Assembly (NCBI GenBank): GCA_003819755.1 | Contig: RPQK01000140.1 | Location: 1-12,120 of the forward strand | DNA from: Acidobacteriota bacterium | GTDB lineage: Bacteria; Acidobacteriota; UBA6911; RPQK01 | Reading direction: 5' to 3' | DNA length: 12,120 bases | Shown: positions 1 through 5,627 of the stretch, piece after piece | Layout: each line of letters starts with the position of its first letter | How positions within the stretch are numbered: the stretch's first letter is position 1 | Position numbers and translations under genes: made by a program | Notes under the pieces: generated by a model | What the model was told of the DNA's origin: nothing | What the model saw: only the letters and a program-made list of their open reading frames with translations | Database searches by the model: none

Positions 1-2
1 AG

Positions 3-632
3 ATCAATCAGATACTGACGGACTCCCCTTGGGCCAGACAGGCGAAGGTCAGCTTCTCCGGCCGGGCCGAAGGTCCGCGCGGTGGAGGGCAGGCGCCGGG
101 AGAGGCAGGTCCTTTTCCTGGGGGCGGGACGCCTGGAAGCACTCCTCCAATCGCTGGTCCGGGTGGGGGGCCTACGATGCGAGGGCCGGGCGGCAGGCCG
201 CCGATCGGGGACGAAGCCTGGTTCCGGCCTGTAGTTCGGTGGCAAAGCGCCGAAGCGGTGCGTTCCGCTTACGCCAAGGCCGGAGTCGAAGCGCCTGGGG
301 CTGAATTCATTCGTGAGTATTATGTTATAGCCTTAACCGGGCTCCCGAATCAGGATGAGCGCATGGCTCGCCGCCGAGCCCCAGCCGGGGAGGAGATGCA
401 GGCGAGATTTCAGGAGAAGACTCGACTCTACATCGGTAGCGAGCGTTGCCTTTCTCCCGATCGCGTGCAGGTAGCTGATCAGGATGGCGACTTGGTTGTC
501 CTTTTCCTTTTTGCCCGAACGGATGTGCGCCCGAACGACAAGCTGAAGTTTACCTCTGAGTTCGGACCGCTCCACCTCACGGCGGATTTCAAAACCAAAG
601 AGATGCAGTTCGCCGGCAGCCTGGATTTGTAA
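3..632 (+). CDS. Secreted-family hypothetical protein, 5'-truncated by window edge
   Basis: The reading frame is open from the first bases of the window to the TAA at 630-632 (209 visible residues). I therefore treat the gene as starting outside the window rather than at the internal ATG at 177. Upstream of that ATG the frame reads INQILTDSPWARQAKVSFSG, which resembles the conserved 'ILxDSPWAxxA' segment of an uncharacterised family I associate with Acidobacteriota. A Gly/Pro/Arg-rich low-complexity linker follows (about residues 20-70). Next come a WQSAEAVRSAYAKAG segment, YYVIALTGLP, and a beta-rich end (LVVLFLFARTD, LHLTADFKTKEMQFAGSLDL) that looks like the family's terminal domain. Family members usually carry an N-terminal signal peptide, which would lie outside the window. 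Function is unknown. I am confident it is coding and that the start is missing, but less sure of the taxon inference. Confidence 0.8.
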   Translation: MNQILTDSPWARQAKVSFSGRAEGPRGGGQAPGEAGPFPGGGTPGSTPPIAGPGGGPTMRGPGGRPPIGDEAWFRPVVRWQSAEAVRSAYAKAGVEAPGAEFIREYYVIALTGLPNQDERMARRRAPAGEEMQARFQEKTRLYIGSERCLSPDRVQVADQDGDLVVLFLFARTDVRPNDKLKFTSEFGPLHLTADFKTKEMQFAGSLDL

Positions 633-737
633 CAGCTCCTGATTTCACGTGGCTTTACCAGACATTAACAAGGAGTTTACGCCGGCTTGAGAGAAAACCA
701 GCCCCGCGAACTGTCGAAAAGGACGACAAGGAGATGA

Positions 738-923
738 ATGAACCGAATTACTACCCCTTTTGCCGTCCTTTTCTACCTGATCATGGTCGTGCCGGGACTC
801 GTTCACGGTGGGCCACAGAACGAGTCCGTACCGGATTCGTACTGTAAGCGAACGGCTTTCAGAACAAGCGATGCTGGACCCTACGAAGCGGCTCACCGGT
901 CACAAGACGCGAAGCGGTTCTGA
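738..923 (+). pseudogene. Signal-peptide start fused to integrase debris
   Basis: This 61-residue frame has a good Shine-Dalgarno (AAGGAG at 728-733, 4 bases before the ATG). Its start looks like a signal peptide: MNRITTPF followed by a hydrophobic AVLFYLIMVVPGLVHG. From about residue 27 the character changes. The segment SYCKRTAFRTSDAG resembles the 'DLRRTAVRNMVRAG' arginine box of a tyrosine recombinase, so the second half appears to belong to the decayed integrase that continues downstream in other frames. I read it as a fusion between the beginning of a lost exported-protein gene and integrase debris. It could instead be a tiny secreted peptide, and nothing shows that it is expressed. Confidence 0.35.
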
Positions 924-1074
924 CCGGTACGACAACGTGGACCGGCGTGACTTGAAGCTAACCAAGAGAAGCTTCAGGCTTACGTTGAACGCGTCGCGGG
1001 CACAATTTGGGCTAACATCGCCCAAAACGCTCAAAACAAAAAGGGCCGCAAGTTACTGCGGCCCTTCGTTTTAA
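826..1074 (+). pseudogene. Tyrosine recombinase (phage-type integrase) C-terminal remnant, frameshifted
   Basis: Parts of an integrase C-terminus are scattered over three frames. The arginine box is degenerate (KRTAFRTSDAG, about 844-880). After a frame change comes RLTGHKTRSGSDRYDNV (888-936), which contains the catalytic His (GH, codon 901-903) and the nucleophilic Tyr (RY, codon 928-930). After a second frame change near 946-951 comes LEANQEKLQAYVERVAGTIW, followed by NKKGRKLLRPFVLTW, which runs into the tRNA half at 1077. This resembles the common phage-integrase C-terminus 'LTGHKTRSVFDRYNIVS...DL' with a tail reading into a tRNA gene on the opposite strand. At least two frameshifts and the loss of everything upstream make it non-functional. 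It would once have catalysed integration at this tRNA. Confidence 0.75.
1041..1066. terminator. Hairpin terminator at integrase end, copy A
   Basis: AAGGGCCGCA (1041-1050) pairs perfectly with TGCGGCCCTT (1057-1066) around a 6-base loop. It is followed by CGTTTT on the plus strand and, read on the minus strand, by a TTTGTTTT-type run. It could terminate transcription in both directions. It also codes for KGRKLLRPF in the integrase remnant. The matching hairpin in copy B keeps the stem while the loop differs. Confidence 0.6.
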
Positions 1075-1076
1075 CT

Positions 1077-1121
1077 TGGTTGCGGGGGAGGGATTTGAAC
1101 CCTCGACCTTTGGGTTATGAG
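1077..1121 (-). pseudogene. tRNA-Met(CAU) 3' half, att core (copy A)
   Basis: The minus strand reads CTCATAA (anticodon loop, anticodon CAU at 1117-1119), then a variable region, a T arm with GAGGG/CCCTC around TTCAAAT, an acceptor 3' strand CCCCGCA, discriminator A and encoded CCA. The matching 5' half (acceptor TGCGGGG, D arm, 5' anticodon stem) is absent: the sequence beyond the anticodon loop does not pair with CCCAA or with the acceptor strand. It is a 3'-half remnant of the kind created when an integrase uses a tRNA 3' end as attB. A CAU anticodon could also mean tRNA-Ile(k2C), which I cannot exclude. Confidence 0.75.
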
Positions 1122-1147
1122 GGCACAGCGCGAAAACCTCTAACCCT

Positions 1148-1276
1148 TTACTTGCAACGAATTTTCCGTTCTTCGTCGACCACAATCACCTCAACTTCGG
1201 CTCGACGAAGATACCCGAGCACAGCCTCGAGGGCTGGAAGGTTCCCGTGAATATCGTAAAGGGCAGCAACGTGCAT
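1148..1276 (-). pseudogene. Metallophosphoesterase, truncated to its first ~35 residues
   Basis: The minus strand from ATG 1276 reads MHVAALYDIHGNLPALEAVL, continues GYLRRAEVEVIVV, and then DEERKIRCK before TAA at 1148-1150. The first 33 residues match the start of calcineurin-like/YfcE-type phosphoesterases, including the metal-binding DxH (Asp8, His10) and the GNLPALEAVL helix. The expected next motif (GGDV, second metal ligand) is missing. The frame instead runs into the non-tRNA tail of repeat A. The break therefore lies near 1170-1178, at the edge of the repeat, and the gene cannot make an enzyme. No continuation of this gene was found to the right of copy B. Confidence 0.75.
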
Positions 1277-1473
1277 AGCTCGACGTTAGGGGACGATCAT
1301 CGGCCTAGAAAGCAGCGTACCCCAAATTCTGAATCCCCGTTTGGCCGGTGGGCGACCGATCGTGGCGGTCAGGAGAATCATGCGATGTGCGAGCCTTCTC
1401 TCGCAGTTCACGGAGCTCTCAAAGCCCCCACAGAAAGACCGTACAGCAAGCGAGGGAAGCAGCGGCTAAGGAT
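1277..1473. other. Non-coding stretch between two minus-strand genes
   Basis: About 200 bases lie between the end of the SBBP-protein gene and the truncated phosphoesterase start. The frames overlapping it give no recognisable protein. I see no convincing terminator or promoter. It probably holds the old upstream region of the phosphoesterase. Confidence 0.4.
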
Positions 1474-3738
1474 CTATCCTTCCCCGCCACTGATACGGGA
1501 GCCGGTCGTGACGTTGACGATAACGGTATACGTTTTGCTCGTCACGCCGTCCCCGGCGGTGACGATCGTCGTGATGATGTTGTCACCCGTATGGAGCGAG
1601 ATCGCGCCCGACGGGCCGCCCGAGTCGACAATCGTGCCGTTGATCCTGATGGTGGCACCCGCGTCCACCGCAGAGGGCGTGACCGTGATGCTCGTAACGT
1701 CGTTCGCGACAGCTGCCGTGTAGCTCGTGGTCGCCGAGGCGAACGCGGGATTGAGCGTGCCGCTGCTCAACACGAGGTCGCTCAAATCAGCATTGCTGCT
1801 TGCGGGGGCAAGTTTCGCAGCAAAAACATCGAAGCCGCCGCTGTAGAGGCTCCTGGGTGGTATCGTTCCCTGCCACGTGATATTGCTGTAGCCCGTCACG
1901 TAAACGTTGCTGCTCCCATCCACCGCGATGCCGAATCCCATGTCCTCACTGCCCGCGCCGAGGAAGGCGTTCCAGTTGAGATTCCCGCTCGTATCCAGTT
2001 TCGCGGCAAAGGCGTCGTAGTCGCCGCTGTAGGCAGGCTGGGGCGGATTCGCTCCCTGCCAGGTGGAATTGCTCCTGCCGGTCACGTAGACATTCCCGCT
2101 CCCATCCACTGCAATGCCGAAGCCTAAATCGTTGATGTTCCCACCGAGGAAGGTGTTCCAGGTGAGATCCCCGTTCGCATCCAGTTTCGCGACAAAGGCG
2201 TCGACGTTGCCGGTGTAGAGGCGCCCGGGTGCAGCCGTTCCCTGCCATGTGGCACCGCTGTGGCCCGTCATGTAGACATTGCCGCTCCCATCCACCGCAA
2301 TGTCTTCGCCATTGTCATTGCCGATTCCGCCCAGGAAGGTGTTCCAGGCGAGATGCCCGTTCGTATCCAGTTTCGCCGCAAAGGCATCAAAGCCGCCAGT
2401 GTAGCCGCTCCGGGGTTCAGTCTCTCCCTGCCACATGGCATCGCTGTAACCTGTCAGGTAGACATTGCCGGAGCCATCCAGCGCAATGCCGCGGCCATAG
2501 TCATTGCCGGTCCCGCCCAGGAAGGTGTTCCAGGTGAGATCCCCGTTCGTATCCAGTTTCGCCGCAAAGGCATCAAAGCCGCCGCTGTAAAGGCGCTGGG
2601 GTGCACTCACCCCCAGCCATGTAGCACTGCTTTCGCCCGTTACATAGACATTGCCGGTCCCATCCACCGTAATGCCGGCGCCATAGTCATCGCTGCCCGG
2701 GCCGAGGAAGGTGTTCCAGACGAGATCTCCGTTCGCATCCAGTTTCGCGGCAAAAGCTTCGTCGTTTCCGGTGTAGGCACGCCGGGGCTCAGTGGCTCCC
2801 TGCCACGTGGCATCGCTGTAGCCCGTCACGTAAACGTTGCCGCTCCCATCCACCGCAAGGTCCTCGCCGATGTCAATGCCGATCCCGCCGAGGAAGGTGT
2901 TCCAGACGAGATCACCGCTTGCATCCAGTTTCGCGGCAAAGGCATCGTGCTCGCCGCTGAAGGTGCGCCGGGGTGGAGTCGCTCCCTGCCACGCGGCAGT
3001 GCTGTAACCCGTCACGTAGACATTGCCGCTCCCGTCCACCGCAATGCCGCCGTTGGTATAGTCATTGCTGCTCCCACCGAGGAAGGTGTTCCAGGTGAGC
3101 GTCGGGTCAATGAAAAGCGGGCGGGTGGAGTCGTAAGCGCCCAGGCGGAACCCGACTTCCCGCGATTGGAGAGGGGAGTCGAAGACCTGAAAACCAATCG
3201 GAACGGAAACACTCTGCCCCTCAATCTCTTGCCAGGCGATGGGCGCGCTCTCGGTCATCCGACCGGTGGCAAACGTGAGTGTCAGTGTGCGATCGGCATT
3301 CCGTCTGACCGGGACGTTGTAACGCAGATGAATCGCACGGGTGTCCGCGCCCGGCTCGATGCGATAGGTGCTACGCGTTAAGCCGCCGCTCACCGGTTCG
3401 TACGTCAAAGTGATGCCGTCCCACAGGTTGGCGTAGGTTACACGCCGGAGTGGGGGCGGCGCGCCGCGTTCGCCGGAGGCGGCCGCGGCATCGCTCTGCG
3501 GCGCAACCGGTGTGGCGCCGACGAACTGGACGTGCAGCGCGTAGGTGGTGTTGGTCAGATAAAACCCGCCCGCACGAAAGCCGAGGATGTGCCCGCTGCT
3601 GCTGAACTGCAGGTGCAGATCCGAACCCGTGATGTCCGCCTGTGTGCACCTCGTCGCGTTCACGCTTGACACAGGTGCGATAGCCAGCGCGGTAGACAAC
3701 ACGACAAGAATAGCGAGAAGGTGTTGAAGACGTTTCAT
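1474..3738 (-). CDS. Secreted SBBP-repeat beta-propeller protein with C-terminal cadherin-like domain
   Basis: Protein of 754 residues. I chose the ATG at 3738 because it gives a clean signal peptide (MKRLQHLLAILVVLSTALAIAPVSSVNA). The longer in-frame start at 3966 adds a 76-residue arginine-rich, leader-masking extension. Residues of about 30-205 resemble the N-terminal DUF7948-type domain found ahead of SBBP repeats (LWDGITLTYEPV, STYRIEPGAD). From Trp216 to about 647 there are seven repeats of 62-63 residues with the pattern WNTFLGG...D.G.GIAVDGSGNVYVTG..., then WQG, then DAFAAKLD. These match SBBP beta-propeller repeats. Residues 648-745 form a cadherin-like beta-sandwich (NADLSDLVLSSGTLNPAF..., ITVTPSAVDAGATIRING). 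The protein ends GSRISGGEG with no membrane anchor or PEP-CTERM tail. The likely role is extracellular binding or surface structure. It is transcribed divergently from the tail-collar genes. Confidence 0.92.
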   Translation of the reverse strand: MKRLQHLLAILVVLSTALAIAPVSSVNATRCTQADITGSDLHLQFSSSGHILGFRAGGFYLTNTTYALHVQFVGATPVAPQSDAAAASGERGAPPPLRRVTYANLWDGITLTYEPVSGGLTRSTYRIEPGADTRAIHLRYNVPVRRNADRTLTLTFATGRMTESAPIAWQEIEGQSVSVPIGFQVFDSPLQSREVGFRLGAYDSTRPLFIDPTLTWNTFLGGSSNDYTNGGIAVDGSGNVYVTGYSTAAWQGATPPRRTFSGEHDAFAAKLDASGDLVWNTFLGGIGIDIGEDLAVDGSGNVYVTGYSDATWQGATEPRRAYTGNDEAFAAKLDANGDLVWNTFLGPGSDDYGAGITVDGTGNVYVTGESSATWLGVSAPQRLYSGGFDAFAAKLDTNGDLTWNTFLGGTGNDYGRGIALDGSGNVYLTGYSDAMWQGETEPRSGYTGGFDAFAAKLDTNGHLAWNTFLGGIGNDNGEDIAVDGSGNVYMTGHSGATWQGTAAPGRLYTGNVDAFVAKLDANGDLTWNTFLGGNINDLGFGIAVDGSGNVYVTGRSNSTWQGANPPQPAYSGDYDAFAAKLDTSGNLNWNAFLGAGSEDMGFGIAVDGSSNVYVTGYSNITWQGTIPPRSLYSGGFDVFAAKLAPASSNADLSDLVLSSGTLNPAFASATTSYTAAVANDVTSITVTPSAVDAGATIRINGTIVDSGGPSGAISLHTGDNIITTIVTAGDGVTSKTYTVIVNVTTGSRISGGEG
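1790..3093. repeat. Seven tandem 186-bp coding repeats (SBBP units)
   Basis: The block GAGGAAGGTGTTCCA or a close variant recurs at about 1960, 2146, 2332, 2518, 2704, 2890 and 3079. The period is 186 bases, except one 189-base step between 2890 and 3079. Each unit encodes one 62- or 63-residue SBBP repeat of the minus-strand protein. Adjacent units share long identical stretches, which suggests expansion by unequal recombination. Confidence 0.9.
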
Positions 3739-4053
3739 GGCGTGTTCTTTCTCATTCGCCGTCCCGCTCTGCGGCCGCGCATCCGCAAAGTGGTTGGGAT
3801 AGCCAACCGGCAGAGACTCCAAGAAGGTGGCGGGCAGATTTCGCGTCACGCTCCCCTGGGTTCGGCGTTTTTGCCAAGCAGGAAGCCAGGCGCCTCGCCG
3901 CCGCTGATGATAACCGACGGAACGGACAATCGCAAACCTCCCCTGTCCGCATGGTCCGCATCCCAAGTACAGAACTGCTCGTGTCCGTATTCACTCGATT
4001 ATCGTGCATTCGCAGGCAGCAGGTGTTATATTTCCGGCCACGGAGCAAAGATC
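3739..4053. other. Divergent intergenic region
   Basis: About 315 bases separate the minus-strand SBBP gene from the plus-strand tail-collar operon, so promoters for both should lie here. A -10-like TATATT sits at 4027-4032, but no good -35 is found at the right distance. Open frames crossing the region are arginine-rich and not protein-like. For the plus-strand gene, GGAG at 4042-4045 serves as ribosome binding site. The SBBP gene has only a weak purine run (GAGAAAG) before its ATG. Confidence 0.5.
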
Positions 4054-4299
4054 ATGGAACCATTCATTGGTGAAATCGGTCTCTTTGCCTTTAACTTTGT
4101 CCCGAACGGGTGGCACGCCTGTGACGGAAGCCTGCTTCAGATCAGCACCTACTCGGCCTTGTATGCCCTCCTCGGAACCACCTACGGGGGCGACGGCCAC
4201 ATGAGTTTTGCGCTGCCGGATCTGCGTAACGCCTCGCCCATTCCGGGGATGACGTACTGTATCGCCCTGCAGGGCAACTATCCGCCGCGCCCCTTTTGA
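4054..4299 (+). CDS. Short tail-collar (microcystin-dependent-protein type) protein 1
   Basis: Protein of 81 residues starting MEPFIGEIGLFAFNFVPNGW. A GGAG ribosome site lies 8 bases upstream. The sequence follows the phage Tail Collar fold (PF07484): an opening FIGEI..F.FNFVP.GW..CDG motif, L.I..YSALYALLGTTYGGDG, then FALPDLR. Standard members are about 170-180 residues and continue with GQGPGLS-type repeats. This one stops soon after the first module with PIPGMTYCIALQGNYPPRPF, an ending I recognise as typical of a short variant, so I do not read it as truncated. There is no signal peptide. In phages the fold sits on tail fibres. In bacterial chromosomes such proteins are of unknown role. 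It is the first gene of a three-gene run with spacings of 24 and 15 bases. Confidence 0.88.
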   Translation: MEPFIGEIGLFAFNFVPNGWHACDGSLLQISTYSALYALLGTTYGGDGHMSFALPDLRNASPIPGMTYCIALQGNYPPRPF

Positions 4300-4323
4300 G
4301 GAGGCTTCCTGGAGGACACCGAC

Positions 4324-4566
4324 ATGCAATCCTTGGTGGGACAGGTCAGGCTTTTCCCGTACACGTTCGCGCCAGACTGTTGGCTGGAATGCAAGGGGCA
4401 GGTGCTGAGCATCAGTGTGAACCAGGAATTGTTCGCCTTGATCGGCAACCGCTACGGCGGCGACGGGGAGTTCACGTTCGCGTTGCCGAATCTGTACGGG
4501 ACCGAGCCAATACCCGGCGCGCGTTACTGCATTTGCATCTCTGTACCCAAGAACCAGGTTACCTGA
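4324..4566 (+). CDS. Short tail-collar protein 2 (paralogue of the preceding gene)
   Basis: Protein of 80 residues starting MQSLVGQVRLFPYTFAPDCW. GGAGG lies 6 bases upstream of the ATG. It shares with its neighbour the positions LF.(Y/F).F.P..W...G, L.IS....L.AL.G..YGGDG, FTFALP.L, PIPG..YCI and almost the same length, so the pair arose by gene duplication followed by strong divergence. The CDG of the first copy is CKG here. It has no signal peptide and ends ICISVPKNQVT. Tail-collar genes commonly occur in adjacent sets, and here the third place is taken by a discoidin/cadherin-like gene 15 bases downstream. Co-transcription is very likely. Confidence 0.87.
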   Translation: MQSLVGQVRLFPYTFAPDCWLECKGQVLSISVNQELFALIGNRYGGDGEFTFALPNLYGTEPIPGARYCICISVPKNQVT

Positions 4567-4581
4567 CTGAAAGGGGATGTG

Positions 4582-5586
4582 ATGAACAACGTTGCACTCA
4601 ACAAGTCCGCAGCTGGTAGCGCGGCCGTACCCCCGTTCTCACCGGCTCGGGCCGTCAACGGTTCCTTTGCTCCGACCAGCAGGTGGCTATGCGGCAGTGT
4701 GCCCGCCTGGATCCTAATCGATCTTGGCCAGGTCTATTGGATCAATCGGTGGAGAGTCACGATGATGCCATGCCTCGGTTGGTACCACGACTGCGCCATG
4801 TCCGATTTCCGGCTTCAGCGCAGCCTGGACGGGAATACATGGGCGGAGATAGATGCGGTCGTCAACAACAGCCAGAGTAAAACCGATCGCGCCTTCGTCC
4901 CCCGCCGGTTCAGGTTCATGCGGGTGCTAGTAACGAAAGGACTGAGGGGGAATGCCCAGGTCGCTTCAATCCTCGAGCTTGAAGCGTACGAAGCTGAAAC
5001 TGGACCGTTCCTTTCCGGCCTGGCCCTGAGCCAAGGGACTCTCAGCCCGACCTTCGACAGCGAGACCTTCGCGTACTCGACGGTCGTGTCTTCCACCACG
5101 CAGACGATCACCGTAACTCCGAGCGCGCTGTTCGCTAATACGTCAATCAAAGTCAACGGCAACGCGGTGACAAGCGGACAGGCATCACCGGCCATTAACG
5201 TCGAACAGGGCGCCCACATATCAGTTGAAGTGGCCTCCTCCGACGGGGCAGTGGCCCATTACACGATCGACGTCACCAAGCCGGCGACGTCCGATTATCT
5301 GTCCGGCCTGGCGGTGGCGGTTCTCAGGAGCCCGCTGAATCCACCGTTTGCGAGAGACACATACGCCTATACAGGCTTGGTCATGGGAGGCGTTGAGAGC
5401 GTGACTGTGACCCCGACCGCGGAGGACAGCAAGGCGATCATCAAGGTGAACGGCGTGCAGACGGCCAGCGGAGGCACGACGCCGGTTCCTCTCATCGTCG
5501 GTCAGAACAGGATCGAGATCAAGGTCGCTACCAGCGTCCAAAGCGATCCGCGGCTCTATGTCGTCACGGTTAACCGGCCGAGCTGA
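4582..5586 (+). CDS. Leaderless discoidin (F5/8 type C) plus two cadherin-like domains
   Basis: Protein of 334 residues. I prefer the ATG at 4582 (AAGGGG at 4571-4576, spacing 5) to the GTG one codon upstream. Residues 1-138 are an F5/8 type C (discoidin) domain: NVALNKSA at the start, SRWLCGS, WILIDLGQVYWINRWRV, FRLQRSLDGNTW, RFMRVLV and a closing ILELEAYE. Residues 144-232 and 240-332 are two cadherin-like beta-sandwich domains (LSGLALSQGTLSPTF..., ITVTP, IKVNG; then LSGLAVAV..., VTVTP, IIKVNG). They are related to the C-terminal domain of the SBBP protein encoded divergently. Discoidin domains usually bind carbohydrate or lipid. There is no signal peptide, as in the two tail-collar proteins before it, so these products either leave by a leaderless route or act inside the cell. 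Confidence 0.9.
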   Translation: MNNVALNKSAAGSAAVPPFSPARAVNGSFAPTSRWLCGSVPAWILIDLGQVYWINRWRVTMMPCLGWYHDCAMSDFRLQRSLDGNTWAEIDAVVNNSQSKTDRAFVPRRFRFMRVLVTKGLRGNAQVASILELEAYEAETGPFLSGLALSQGTLSPTFDSETFAYSTVVSSTTQTITVTPSALFANTSIKVNGNAVTSGQASPAINVEQGAHISVEVASSDGAVAHYTIDVTKPATSDYLSGLAVAVLRSPLNPPFARDTYAYTGLVMGGVESVTVTPTAEDSKAIIKVNGVQTASGGTTPVPLIVGQNRIEIKVATSVQSDPRLYVVTVNRPS

Positions 5587-5627
5587 GGCCCAAGTCGTAG
5601 AACGGTGATAGGACCAGGACGAGGCGA

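Larger units (their letters stand above)
1035..1167. repeat. Composite att-like direct repeat, copy A
   Basis: This 133-bp block is repeated with high identity at 10691-10825. In order it holds the last codons of an integrase (NKKGRKLLRPF), a perfect-stem hairpin, the 3' half of a tRNA-Met(CAU) gene on the minus strand, and a less conserved non-tRNA tail ending near ATTTTCC. Similarity to copy B stops about 20 bases after the shared TTGCAAC. Because the flank beyond the anticodon loop is not the tRNA 5' half in either copy, this is not an intact host tRNA. It looks like an element-element or element-chromosome junction left after integration. Confidence 0.8.

Noticed and set aside
1077..1160. 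A complete tRNA-Met gene at copy A (and likewise at copy B)
   Set aside because: The 5' acceptor strand, D arm and 5' anticodon stem do not pair with the 3' half, so only a half gene is present.
1790..3093. CRISPR array
   Set aside because: The 186-base periodic units are fully coding SBBP repeats with no short repeat/unique spacer pattern.
1348..3381. Long plus-strand open frames over the SBBP gene (for example 1348-2127 and 2260-3381)
   Set aside because: They are antisense shadows of the 186-bp repeats. Composition is Arg/Ala/His-rich with no start context, while the minus strand gives clear SBBP repeats and a signal peptide.
3739..3966. N-terminal extension of the SBBP protein to 3966
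   Set aside because: The added 76 residues are basic and would bury the signal peptide. The ATG at 3738 is a better start.
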